DNA of 64,000 nucleotides, from the NCBI RefSeq assembly GCF_026210795.1, contig NC_089439.1:2604001-2668000 (forward strand), written 5' to 3'. Below, in pieces: positions 11,553-23,889 of the stretch. The position numbers were made by a program, and so were the translations under genes. The notes under the pieces were generated by a model, which ran no database searches, was not told the DNA's origin, and saw only the letters and a list, made by a program, of their open reading frames with translations. Each line of letters begins with the position of its first letter. Positions within the stretch are counted from its first letter, which is position 1. The stretch is from Rhizophagus irregularis (taxonomy: Eukaryota > Glomeromycota > Glomeromycetes > Glomerales > Glomeraceae).

Positions 11553-13040
11553 CCATGTCCTTCTCCACTTACGTCATAATTCCCTTTTTGAATTAAACTA
11601 CCCCTGCTTATTTCCTTTTATATTTGTAATTTGTATCACTGTTTTGTGTAATACAATTTTTAATATTGTCAATAGTAACACGTGATTATAATTACCGCAA
11701 CATTTCAAAGTGGGATGTTTCTAGCTTAGCCAACCGCAGCAAATTACGCAAGTCACGTGAAATGTTATGGAGATGAACAGTCATGTGATAGTGGCGGTCT
11801 TTAGTTTCGACGACGATACTTTTTTCGGCGGTCACGGGTTGGAACAGACGATTCCTGAAAGGCGATTAGCTTGTCATTTATGAAGTAGGATTAGCTGGAT
11901 CATGTAACGTGATAGCACGTAAAAAATTTTTTCGATATAAATTTAAGGGTTTAGACGCTGTAGTTAATTTAAACACTTAGGTGAGCAACAGGTAGAACAA
12001 TACTCTGAACAGTAATAATAAGCTACTTCATACATGTTTCATTTGATAATGAATTTCACTGAGATTCCAGATCTGTGTGCGTATAAGAGTCAGCGGATTC
12101 ACTGCAATCACTGCACTCCTTATAACAATGCTGTTTTGATAACATGGTTTTATTATCGATTGTACATTATGTTGAAATATGTCGGCTCTTTTTGTTTCAG
12201 GATAACTGAAACCAACAAATGTTAGCAAACAAATCTAAAATCAAGAATGATAATACGTGTAATAGTTTGAGATTTAATGTGGTTTACTTTTACCTAATTT
12301 TTTTTAAAAAATACATATATATATATATACAGTATACATTTATCAGCTTAGCCAATAAATTTGGTGATTGTATGTTGCAAAATTTATTTTAATAATTCTT
12401 AACACGTTTCATTAGTTGCACTCTCCCTCTTCATTGGTTTTAATCAAAAAAATTGTTTATTCGAAACAAAATTTTAGTGTTAAATGGATAAGTAAAATTA
12501 GCAATAATTTTAGGTTCTTTGCTGAGCAAAGTATTAATTTTGTGCGGTATTGTATTTTCGTTTTCTTCTAATCTATTATTAGGATAAAGTTTAATAGTTT
12601 TTCCAAATTTTCAATTAAAGCACGAATTCAAATATTTTAATCAGAATCGAATATTAATATTTTATCATCCTTTATCAGTTAGAATTTATTTTCTCATACT
12701 GCAATTATCGATTATATGGATTTTATAAATCACAGTATAACATTTGTAAATTTCATAATCAACCCGTTAAAAATTTAATTTTACATGAAACATTTAAACG
12801 GAATTTAAAGAATACTTGTAAGAAATTTAGACCACACCGCTTCAAATATTTAGAGAGTTTTTAACATGATAAGTAAAATATTTGGATTATAAAGAAAGGA
12901 TAAAACCGGGTACAATATATCATTCAACTACGAAACGATTTTATTATGTATACTCCACACTCTAAGAATAAATACATAATTGCTAAAATAATAATACTAC
13001 AAATTATAAGAAAAAATACTATAATTATAATAAAATTCTC
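11553..13040. other. Intergenic, no recognised gene
   Basis: A moderately GC-richer patch (about 11550-11900) contains TCACGTGA near 11753. ORFs at 12028-12228 (minus) and 12034-12225 (plus) lie on top of each other and look like chance. The remainder is AT-rich. Confidence 0.45.
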
Positions 13041-13064
13041 ATCACTATGAATATTAAACAATCA

Positions 13065-13740
13065 GAATTAAAAGTATTATACTATCATATATGATAAGAT
13101 CTTCCGTATAAGGCAAATTACCCGGATGTTGCAAATTTTGGAGGTTAAGTATTTGGGTTACATTACTGGCCTGTGGATGAGAAGTTGATTCGTTTTCAGT
13201 AGATGAAATAATTGAAATATTTCACGATATTATTGTACCTTTTCAATTGATGAAATATCAGAATAATCTAATTCATCATACATATATGAATCATGAAGCA
13301 ATTCTAAGCACTTGGCCTATTGTCTGCATTAGGATCCCAGCATCTTTTCATTAAGTCGATATAACATCTTAGTGCTTCTGGCTCCTTAATTTCAGGTCTA
13401 ATTCCGTCACATATTTTTAATACTAACCTTCATCATGAGCATGATAAAAATTCATCCGAGAGATTTTGTGAATTAAATAAACACTTTCAAAGCAACTTTT
13501 GTATCTGATTTTCTTACCAATTCTTTTTTAATCAAGTAATCTTTCCATATTGCTGGATATACGGTAGCACCTTTATAATATCATCAAATTGATCGTATGG
13601 GACCCCTTCAAATATTATATCATTGTAAGAATTAATTTCTAATTATATATCTTGAATTAAATTATCAATTTTTTGCACCATTTATAACTTACATCAGATT
13701 GATTTGTTCATCACATTTTTCACAATGTCCATTTTGAAAA
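13065..13740 (-). pseudogene. Protein kinase pseudogene, copy 3 (N-terminal part plus C-lobe)
   Basis: The N-terminal fragment reads GHCEKCDEQINL (about 13735-13700). After stops come the pieces PYDQFDDI and VYPAIWKD, degenerate matches to the start of Rhizophagus TKL-like kinases. Downstream, an open stretch at 13423-13304 gives KICDGIRPEI, CYIDLMKRCWDPNADNRPSA and then a stop, which is kinase subdomain XI. A frameshifted tail follows (ISSTENESTSHPQA to about 13070). The catalytic middle (HRD, DFG) was not found, so the copy is deleted as well as frameshifted. The family assignment is confident; inactivity is inferred from the breaks. Confidence 0.7.
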
Positions 13741-13884
13741 CGATGATACATTCTTTTGTATTTGGATTTAAGATTATTCTTACAATTATACGTCTTAACC
13801 TATAAAACACACGAAAAAAAAATTATTATATTTTATACTAGAAAAAAAAGAGTTAAATTAAAATTCATAGAGAAATTTCATACC

Positions 13885-14165
13885 TCATTTAGAAATTCAT
13901 TAATAATATTTTGTAAATTATATGACATTTTAAAGTGGCTTGTTTATTTGAGATCCTCGTCCATTTCTCTTCATAGTAATCATGACATAATGGACCTTCG
14001 TTCCATATTGCCGTAGCGGACTCTCCTTTGTGTATTTTTTTTAATTTCATTAAATTGATCGTATGGTATCCATTCAAATATATTATCTCTGTAATGATTG
14101 ATTTTTAAACGCATTTCTTGAATTGAATCATCAATTATTTCGTTCCCACTTGTCCAATTTAAAAT
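13885..14165 (-). pseudogene. Protein kinase pseudogene, copy 2 (N-lobe fragment)
   Basis: One frame gives WTSGNEIIDDSIQEM and then FEWIPYDQFNEIKK. A frameshift in an A-run moves the continuation to ESATAIWNEGPLCHD. These match the linker and Gly-rich start of the expanded TKL-like kinases of Glomeromycotina, where the order is WTSGN, I-Q, EWIPY-F, G-GGFA-VY and AIWKDGPL. The Gly-loop is altered and the fragment ends after about 90 residues. Confidence 0.65.
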
Positions 14166-14204
14166 AATTTTTTTTTAAGTTAACCTATTTGACAGGTTTA
14201 CACC

Positions 14205-14812
14205 ATTTTTTATACACATATTTTTCACCACAATTGTATCTGGATTTTGAGATATTCCATATACTTCAGGATCTTTACGTATCTATTATTGTAAAAAAAG
14301 AAAAATTATAGCCCTTATTATTATGTACTATAATACGAAATTATTCCGATTAAATCCAAAAATCTCATACCTCATTTAGAAGAGATTCATTAATCCCTTT
14401 TTGTCGGCCTCTTCCACAATCAAATAAATTTCTTATATACTCTGGAGGACTTTGTGGAAGCACTTTTATTGATGATCAAGGCTCAGCATTAAACAATAAT
14501 TAATCTATTAATCTATGTTCTTTATTAATTACGTCTTCCCTTCATCTCAGAAGAAATCTTTGATGAGCTTCTGTATAATCCAATTATTCTGCGCTCTTCT
14601 CTCCAACTTATTAAGAATATATCCTGGGCTTTGAAGGGTATGGAGTTACATAAACGTTTTAAAGCAACTTTTTTATTCTGACCTCTTGTATATACAAGTT
14701 CAATATCGTCATAATATAATGGACCATCCTTCCATATTGCTGTAGCAAAACCATCGTTCCCCATTTCTTTAATATCATCAAACTGATTATACTGTATGTA
14801 TCCATTCAAATA
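14205..14812 (-). pseudogene. Protein kinase pseudogene, copy 1 (N-lobe plus fragments)
   Basis: An open stretch (14809-14525) contains YNQFDDIKEMGNDGFATAIW, then KDGPLYYDD and NKKVALKRLCNS. This is the glycine loop and the VALK lysine region, but the VY-S residues between FAT and AIW are missing and the glycine loop has lost a glycine. After stops, other frames give INESLLNEV (about 14370-14400) and DPEVYGISQNPDT (about 14285-14240), which follow the VALK region in this kinase family. The pieces are in the right order but different frames, so this is a decayed kinase. Confidence 0.65.
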
Positions 14813-14829
14813 TTATATTAGTATAATTA

Positions 14830-16000
14830 TAAAATAATTTACACTACATGGTTTTTTCCATTCATTTACATAATATCCGTCCAGATAAGCTTCGCCACAT
14901 TCTTTACATTTTCCAAAATCGACTTAAGATAAGAAAGAAAGAAACGAAACGCCAAATGAAGATCATTATTTCCAAATCGATTTATAAAAAAAAAATTGTG
15001 CCGATCATTATTGGCCCTAGTGATGCTAGTGATACAAGATTATTTTATAAAATATAATATTATTGTGGCGCAGTCAATTTGCGCTACGATTTGAAAATTT
15101 AAAACATATAACAGATAAATATATATAATGACGTTTTGTTATGTTACCCGCTTAAATATAAATAAATTTATTAGCTTTGAGTCAATATTTTTGTATGGCA
15201 TTATTAAATTGCTTAATTTTAAAATAAGTAAAATTTTAATAAATTAAATAAATTAAATAATATCTTTTTCAAATTTTCAAATTATCAGTTGGAGAACATT
15301 TTCCTACGTATATGACTAGAAAGGTTAGTCCCAGAAGAGCCAGATAAGTTGAAACGGTAATGAAAACAGCAGTAATTCCAGTAGAAATGGACTCATTACT
15401 TTAGGTTTTGCTTGCTTCTTGGTGTGGAACAAGTCACGTTTGCTTAATAGTTGGGACAATTGAGTTCAGTACGTATCAGTTATTGCATGCACACAAAATT
15501 TCTATTAAGACATGAATAAAGAGATTTTCTATCAATCCCTACCGTATTGTAATTCTTCTAATGTTTCATTTTGTCGGCTTTCTCACTTGTTAGCTATAGT
15601 CTAAGTGGTACCATTATAAATCTTCTCTTGGGCAATTAAATCTGTAATGAATGCGAATAGACTAAACTCAAACTTAAATTCGTATAAATATCTCAGTACT
15701 TTTAAATACTTTTGTATTGTATATCATCATTGACACCAATATGAATTAAAGTTGAGAGTTTTGGCTAATATAAAACATGTTAAAATGAATAATTAGACAA
15801 TCTGATTTCATTTATATATTACTTATTTAAACTTTCAGAGATACTTGCCATATTCATATTCACATTATTCGCCTTGATCGTCAATTTTTTTTATCATTCA
15901 ATAGATTCAGAGTTCTTTGCAATTGGTAGCTATTTTTCATTTTGTTAAATATAATCCATTTTATCAATAAATTATAATACCTCCAGTTTAAGAAATCAGT
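14830..16000. other. Intergenic with one membrane-like coding fragment
   Basis: On the minus strand near 15290-15410 an open stretch gives SNESISTGITAVFITV and then ALLGLTFLVIYVGKC, resembling one transmembrane helix. It is preceded by a stop and has no clear gene context, so I leave it as a possible remnant. The rest is AT-rich. Confidence 0.35.
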
Positions 16001-19000
16001 TACCAAATGTTTTTACCTTATCCAATAATTTTGTCCAGCAATATGTTTAAATAAATTAATAATCAAACATCCACATACCAAATATTTATTCATTCATTCA
16101 GCAATAAAAATCATGTTAATAGAATATTACAATAATGATAAATAAACAAATAAAAACCAAACCATATCCTAGGATATTTTTGAACTCTAAATAAATATCT
16201 AATTCGATAAAATTCATTCGTTCATTTATTTGAAGTCCAAGATAACTCGGTCATCTTTATATTTATCCAAGCCAAATCTAATTAACTATCCATTGTTCTT
16301 CCATATATTTTTCACTTGAAATCTACTAATCCATTCTTCCAACACATCTCATACTTTCCACACTTATCCAAATAATTAACAATAATATTTAAAACAAATT
16401 AGCGAAATACCTTATTAATAAAAAAAAATGAATAAATAAAATAATAAATCAAACCACATCCTGGAATACAAAATTTAATTTATCCAGATCAATGTAATAA
16501 CAATTCTAAAGATTCATTCATTCATTCGTCTCTTTAACAATTAAAAAAATACTGTTTACTAATATAACATTATCTATAGTTATCAAAATCAAAATTAATA
16601 TTATCCATCCATTATTTCCATAGTATGTATTCGGTAAAAATACGTTATAACGATATTCTATTTTTTTTGATCATGTTACTTCAATTAGCAAATAAAATCA
16701 AACCATATCCACATAGAATATTATATCTTTAAATAAATCATATAATCATCGTTTATTCAGATTTATAATCCATTTATTACCAATTTCCACATAATCATTT
16801 TATCCAGCAATAAGATAAATATATCAGAAAAATATTTCACATCCAAGATAATTAATCTTTAATCTTTCCAGTATCATATAATTTAATCTCTCCAGTATCA
16901 TCTATTATTCTCCACTACCAATAATTGATCTTTTTCAGTATCATATAATTAATCCAGTATTCATATAATTAATCTTAATCTTTCCAGTATCTATTATTCT
17001 CCACTATCAATAATTATTTTTCAGTTTAGCATCCAAATTGTTCAAAATTTTAATATTATTTATTTATCTATTGTCATTTCAACATTTTTTATTCAATATA
17101 TCCAGATAAAGAAAATATGTTAGTAAAGTGTCATATAATAAGAAAGATCACAAAATTTTAAAAATCAAACCATATCCGAGATTTTTTCATCAAATGATTT
17201 TGTCTAGCAACATATTAAGAATCAAAAATCTATTATTCTCCACTACCAATAATTGATATTTTCCAGTATCATATATATATTAATCTTTCAAAATTTTAAT
17301 ATTATTTTTTATCTATTGTCTTTTCACATTTTATTCAGCATTCAGATAAAGAAAATATGTTAGTAAAGTGTTATATAATAAGAAAAATCACAAAATTTTA
17401 AAAATCAAACCATATCCGAGATTTTCATCAAATGATTTTGTCTAGTAATGAATTAAGAATCAAAAATCTATTATTCTCCACATATTATCTATTATTCTTC
17501 ACTTTTTCAGTTTAGCGTCCAAATTGTTCAAAATTTTAATATTATTTATTTATCTATTGTCTTTCAACATTTTTTATTCAATATCCAGATAAAGAAATAT
17601 GTTAGTAAAGTGTTATATAATAAGAAAGATCACAAAATTTTAAAAATCAAACCATATCCGAGATTTTTTCATCAAATGATTTTGTCTAGTAATAAATTAA
17701 GAATCAAATATCTATTATTCTCCATTATCTTTTCTAATATCATATAATTAATCTTTTCCAATATTATGTAATTAATCTTCTCCAGTATCATATAATTAAT
17801 TTTAATCTTTCCAGTAATATCTATTATTTTCCACTTTTTCAGTTTAGCATTCAAATTGTTCAAAATTTTAATATTATTTTTTTATCTATTGTCTTTTCAA
17901 CATTTTTTATTTAGCATCCAGATAAAGAAAATATGTTAGTAAAGTGTTATATAATAAGAAAAATCACAAAATTTTAAAAATCAAACCATATCCGAGATTT
18001 TTTCATCAAATGATTTTGTCTAGTAATAAATTAAGAATCAAATATCTATTATTCTCCATTATCTTTTCTAATATCATATAATTAATCTCTTCCAACATTA
18101 TGTAATTTATCTTCTCCAGTATCATATAATTAATTTTAATCTTTCCAGTAATATCTATTATTTTCCACTTTTTCAGTTTAGCATTCAAATTGTTCAAAAT
18201 TTTAATATTATTTTTTTATCTATTGTCTTTTCAACATTTTTTATTTAGCATCCAGATAAAGAAAATATGTTAGTAAAGTGTTATATAATAAGAAAAATCA
18301 CAAAATTTTAAAAATCAAACCATATCCGAGATTTTTTCATCAAATGATTTTATCTAGTAATGAATTAAGAATCAAATATCTATTATTCTCCTATAATTAA
18401 TCTTTTCCAATATCATGTAATTAATCTTCTCCAGTATCATATAATTAATCTTCTCCAGTATCATATAATTTTTTTTTCCTGCAACATATTATAATTAATC
18501 TTTTCCAGTATCATATAATTAATTTTAATCTTTCCAGTAATATCTATTATTTTCCACTTTTTCAGTTTAGCATTCAAATTGTTCAAAATTTTAATATTAT
18601 TTTTTTATCTATTGTCTTTTCAACATTTTTTATTTAGCATCCAGATAAAGAAAATATGTTAGTAAAGTGTTATATAATAAGAAAAATCACAAAATTTTAA
18701 AAATCAAACCATATCCGAGATTTTTTCATCAAATGATTTTATCTAGTAATGAATTAAGAATCAAATATCTATTATTCTCCTATAATTAATCTTTTCCAGT
18801 ATCATATAATTAATTTTAATCTTTCCAGTAATATCTATTATTCAGTTTAGCATCCAAATTGTTCAAAATTTTAATATTATTTTTTTATCTATTGTCTTTT
18901 CAACATTTTTTATTCAGCATCCAGATAAAGAAAATATGTTAGTAAAGTGTTATATAATGAGAATAATCACAAAATTTTAAAAATCAAACCATATCCGAGA

Positions 19001-20570
19001 TTTTTTCATCAAATAATTTTATCTAGTAATGAATTAAGAATCAAAAATCTATTATTCTCCACTATCAATAATTGATCTTTTCCAGTATCATATAATTTCT
19101 TTTCCAGTACATATTATTAATATTTTTCCAATAACATATTATTAATCTTTTCCAATATTATATAACAGTATCATATATAATTAATCTTTTCCAAGTATTG
19201 TATAATTAATCTCTCTAGTATCATATAATTTCTTTTCCAGTTACATATTATTAATCTTTTCCAGTTATCATATAATTAATCTGTCCAGTATTATATAAGT
19301 TTCTTTTCCAGTATCGTACAATTAATCTTTATTCTTTCTAATATCATATAATTAATCTTAATCTTTCCAGTATTATCTATTATTCTCCATTACCAATAAT
19401 TAATTTTTCAGTTTAGCATCCAATTTTCAAATTTTAATATTATTTTTTATCTATTGTCTTTTCATATTTTTTATTCAGTATCCAGATAAAAAAAAATATG
19501 TTAGTAAAGTGTATATAATAAGAAAGATCACAAAAGTTTAAAAATCAAACCATATCCGAGATTTGTTCATCAAATAATTTTATCTAGCAACATATTAAGA
19601 ATCAAAAATCTATTATTCTCCACTACCAATAATTAATCTTTTCCAGTATCATACAATTAATCTATTCCAATATCATATAAATAATCTTTTCCAGTATCAT
19701 ATATAATTAATCTTTTCCAGTATCATGTAATTAATTTCCTCTAGTATCATATAATTAATCTCCTTTAGTATCATATAATTTTCTTTTCCAGTAACATATA
19801 ATTAATCTTTTCCAATATCATATAAATTTTCTTTTTCAGTATCAAATAATCAATCTTTAATCTTTCCAGTATCATATAATTAATCTTCAATCTTTTCAGT
19901 ATCATATAATTAATCTTAATCTTTCCAGTATCATCTATTATTCTCCATTACTAATAATTAATTTTTCAGTTTAGCATCCAAATTGTTCAAAATTTTAATA
20001 TTATTTTTTATCTATTGTCTTTTCACATTTTTTATTCAGTATCCAGATAAAGAAAATATGTTAGTAAAGTGTATATAATAATAAAGATCACAAAATTTTA
20101 AAAATCAAACCATATCCGAGATTTTTTTCATCAAATAATTTTGTCTAGCAACATATTAAGAATCATAAATCTATTATTCTCCACTACCAAAAATTAATCT
20201 TTTCCAGTATTATATAATTAATCTTTTCCAATATCATATAATTAATCTAAAATAATTAATATTTCCCATATCAAATAATTATTCTTTTCCAGTAATACAT
20301 AATTAATCTTTTCCGGTATCATATAATTTTCTTTTTCAGTATCATATAATTAATCTTAATCTTCCAGTATCATCTGTTATCTCCATCACCAATAATTAAT
20401 TTTTCAGTTTAGCGTCCAAATTGTTTAAATTTTAATATTATTTTTTATCTATTGTCTTTTCAACATTTTTTATTCAGCATCCAGATAAAGAAAATATGTT
20501 AGTAAAATGTTATATAATAAGAAAAATCACAAAATTTTAAAAATCAAACCATATCCAAGATTATAAACAA
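16000..20570. repeat. AT-rich satellite array 1, units of about 240-560 bp
   Basis: The anchor ATATGTTAGTAAAGTG (AATG in the last unit) recurs near 17115, 17355, 17597, 17931, 18265, 18654, 18934, 19496, 20056 and 20494. Around it each unit carries ATCCAGATAAAGAAA, AAATCAAACCATATCCGAGA, GTTTAGCATCCAAATTGTTC and TTTATCTATTGTCTTTTC in constant order. Length differences come from variable numbers of an inner microrepeat, TCCAGTATCATATAATTAAT. Degenerate pieces (AAACCATATCC, AAACCACATCC) extend left to about 16000. ORFs in the array (17672-17863 and 18006-18197) are repeat translation. Confidence 0.85.
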
Positions 20571-20639
20571 TCCAAATAAATATATCTTTAAATTATTATT
20601 AACCCTAACTACATCCAATATAAATATATTCATTCCATA

Positions 20640-21280
20640 TTTATGTTAACCCTAGAAAAAAAAAAGAAAAACATGTTAGTAAAATTTTGTACTAATAAAA
20701 AATCATGCAAATAGAGTCAAACCATCCAAAGATTTACCTTATCTCAATTATTAACTCTAGGAAAAAAAAAAATGAAAAACATGTTAGTAAAATGTTGTAT
20801 TATCAAAAAAAAAAAGTCATGATCCAAACCATATCCAAGGATTTATCTCAATTATCAACTCTAGAGAAAAAAAATGAAAACATGTTAGTAAAATAGTGTA
20901 CTATTAAAAAAAACATGCAATAAAGTCAAACCATATCCAAGAATCTCATTTATCAACTCTAGAAAAAAATATGAAAAACATGTTAGTAAAATGGCGTACT
21001 ATTAAAAAATGTGCAAATAAAGTCAAACCATATCCATGGGTTTTCTTATCTCAATTTCAACTCTAGAAAAAAAAAATAAAAAATATGTTAGTAAAATGTC
21101 ATACTATCAAAAAGCGTGTAATAAAGTCAAACCATATTCAAGTTATCTCATTTATTAATTCTAAAAAAAAAAAAATGAAAAACATGTTAGTAAAATGCTG
21201 TACTGTTAAAAAAACATGCAATAAAATCAAACCATATCCAAGGATTTATCTCAATTATCAACTCTAGAAAAAAAAATTGA
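20640..21280. repeat. Satellite array 2, about 102-bp units, six copies
   Basis: ACATGTTAGTAAAAT recurs near 20671, 20779, 20880, 20979, 21083 (ATATG variant) and 21182, a spacing of 99-108 bp. Units also share GTCAAACCATATCCAAGGAT and CAACTCTAGAAAAAAAA. ATGTTAGTAAA and TCAAACCATATCC are shared with array 1 in the same order, so the two arrays are related. ORFs at 20705 and 21085 translate the repeat. Confidence 0.8.
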
Positions 21281-21504
21281 TTTTTTCATTTGTTTATTTT
21301 CTTTTTTTTAAAGTCCAATCACTAAAATAGAAAGGTAGAAAAGAGAGATAGAAGTTAATGGATTGATAATTTGATAAAAAAACATTAATCTCTTATTCTA
21401 TTATTCTTTCACACTCTTCCATGCATTTTCATTTGTCAGTAATAAGAAACTTAAATTAGTAAGTGTTATAAATAAAACCAAACTGGATCCAAGCCTCCAA
21501 GATA

Positions 21505-22063
21505 TAGTGTTTCAACCCGCGGATAATCCGTTATCCATCCATCCGATCCGTTTAATATCCGTCACCCGTCAATCCGATCCGTCTAATAAAATACAATGCG
21601 GATATCCGTAGTGACGGATTGAAGATTATTCGGATATCCTAAGGGATCCATCCGGATATCCTTATAATCTAAATATATGGAGATTTACTACGATGTCGCC
21701 AAAGTACTGAAGGATCTAAAGAAGAAAAATGAAATTAGTGAAATTAGTGAAAAGAAACAAAAAAAAAGTAACGAAAAAAAAATAAAAAAAGTTAACCTAC
21801 TATTGTCTCCGAAGTCCAGGTGGTCGAAGAACCGAAGGATTTAACGAAATTAGAAAAGCTGAAAATAAAAAAAAATTTTTTTCATACGGATAATCCGTTA
21901 GTGATACAGATATTCCGGTCCGTTACGATCCACCAGGGTCCGTTAATGATACGGATGATTCATTACGGATATCCTCCAATCCTCTCATCCGTATCCGTTT
22001 AAAAAATCCTATCCGGATAACTGTAAATGGCGAATATCCGCGGATAAACGGATTGAAACACTA
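21505..22063. mobile_element. hAT-like non-autonomous element (MITE), 559 bp
   Basis: The ends are TAGTGTTTCAA and TTGAAACACTA, a perfect 11-bp inverted repeat. They are flanked by an exact 8-bp direct repeat CCAAGATA (21497-21504 and 22064-22071), which is the hAT signature. Subterminal regions carry many ATCCG/CGGAT motifs, including GATATCC palindromes and CCGCGGAT. No transposase is encoded; the ORF at 21820-22002 is chance. It sits just past satellite array 2 and differs in sequence from the hAT-like element at 10892. Confidence 0.85.
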
Positions 22064-22071
22064 CCAAGATA

Positions 22072-23346
22072 ATTTATCCAAATATACGTCAAATTTTTCC
22101 GAATTTGGTAATCAACACTTTGTTCAAAATAAAAATGCTAAATCTCTAATTTTCATGAGTGAAATGTTACATCAGTATCAAGCTATATTGTTACAGTTTA
22201 TTCATCTCAAAATACTATTGACCTGATTAATCTTAGAAGATAAAAATCGTATAACAGATGACAGTTTGAATGATACAGCAAGAAGGAGAGTTGAAGGTAA
22301 ACCAGGTAGTTGCATAAAGATAAAAGATTAGTAATAGCGTTTAAAAATAACTGAGAGAAGAAAGGTTACACTTGATGATTTTTGTGAACAGTTTCATGTG
22401 AGTAAATGGCTATATTTCGTACAGAATGTAGAAAAATATTATTTTATTATTGGGAAATTTGAGTGTTGTGGTTCTACTATCAACAATAGAGTAAAAAACA
22501 AGACTCTAACCATGGGAGTTGAATAGCTCAACTAGTTTCTAACATATCACAGTTCTTCAGTTAAGAGATGAGAAAGACGAGATCAGAGTAAAGACGGTTA
22601 AGACAAGAGAGAAAGATAAGACCTAAAAAAAGAAAAAAGAAAAAACCGAAAAAAAGAGGCTGAGAGAAAAAAAAAGACTAAGCTATTATATTGAATTTTT
22701 ATCCATAACATCTTACGCGTCAGAATACGTGTTATAATATAAACGACGCGACTAAGATTGAGTCATAGTACTTATATTGCATTGCTGTAATTGATGTAAT
22801 TGATGTAATTGATTAATTGACTGATATATAACATACCACAAGACATATTTAATTTCCTATTTAATAAATATTACTCATGATATTTTGGGCTGCCAATATA
22901 ATAATATTATATAATAAATAACTGTTTACTGATTGAGATCGGAATATTAGATTTAATTAGTCAGCAATGATGAGATTAAAATAAAATCAATTGACTATTA
23001 AAATGCAGTAAGATTCTGTTACAGTCAATAAAATGATTGCAATTAATTATATAAAATTTTCGCTAAATTATACATATATTTTATGAAACATGACGGTATA
23101 AATTCTATTAAAAAGTTTTTTTAATCAAACATTAAATATATAAAAATTAAAAATATTTTTTACTATATCTGATATATAATTAAACACATATTAAATTTTG
23201 TATGACCTTTTGCCTTATTTAATATAAGTTTGGTTCCGATGCTAACCAAAAAGCATCAATAAAGTCTTTCTCAGGAGTAAACAATTCACACACATTTTTT
23301 TGGAGATAATAGGTGTAGAAAACTTGAGATGTTTGAGGTATATATT
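22072..23346. other. Intergenic, purine-rich then AT-rich, no recognised gene
   Basis: The plus strand is purine-rich at about 22560-22680 (AGAGA/AAAAGA runs). A short GTAATTGAT tandem repeat lies near 22785-22815. I found no gene. Confidence 0.4.
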
Positions 23347-23529
23347 CCCTATAAAAAATTTTATCCGTTATTTCTGTAAAAACTTAAAAACTCTGTAAAA
23401 ATGAGCCTTTCGTACGGAAAATGTAAATAATTCGTTAAATTCCGTTGATATAAGGTTATTAATTCCGGAAATATGAGCCTTTTACGGAAAAAAGATGGAA
23501 TATAAAAAGCAGATCAACTTTTTTACGGG
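23347..23529. mobile_element. MITE-like element, CCCTATAAAA family, 183 bp
   Basis: It starts CCCTATAAAAAATTTTATCC and ends GATCAACTTTTTTACGGG, imperfect inverted ends flanked by ATT on both sides (23344-23346 and 23530-23532). The interior has repeated ATGAGCCTTT..ACGGAAAA segments. The element at 46510-46708 has the same organisation, with ATGATACATTCACGGA in the same positions. Confidence 0.6.
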
Positions 23530-23889
23530 ATTGTATATACAGAACCTGTAAAAATATTTCTAAATACAATTGTGAGTTAACGAAATTTGCAGTATATACA
23601 TAATAAATACTCAGAATTTATCAAAATGGGCGCATTGTTCAATTACGGTTGGATATTTGCAAAGAAAAAATAGCAAAGATAGATTTTTACAAAAAATTAA
23701 GATATTGGGCGTAACAGTTATAATATGAATCAATTTAAAAAATGTTCTCTAAATTTATTTATAAAAATAACTAATAATATGTAATACATCATGATAAATA
23801 ATATAAATAATGAAAATAATAAAGATTTATAACTATATCCAGATTCCAGATACTGGATTTAATAGGCGTGTTGAAAAGGCTATTCTGGC
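23530..23889. other. Intergenic, no recognised feature
   Basis: AT-rich 3' flank of the F-box gene on the minus strand; I see nothing else in it. Confidence 0.4.

Noticed and set aside
12028-12228. Overlapping ORFs on both strands
   Set aside because: Similar length on both strands with no motif or splice signal; best explained as chance.
17672-18197. Two nearly identical 63-codon minus-strand ORFs
   Set aside because: They are translations of successive satellite units, not genes.
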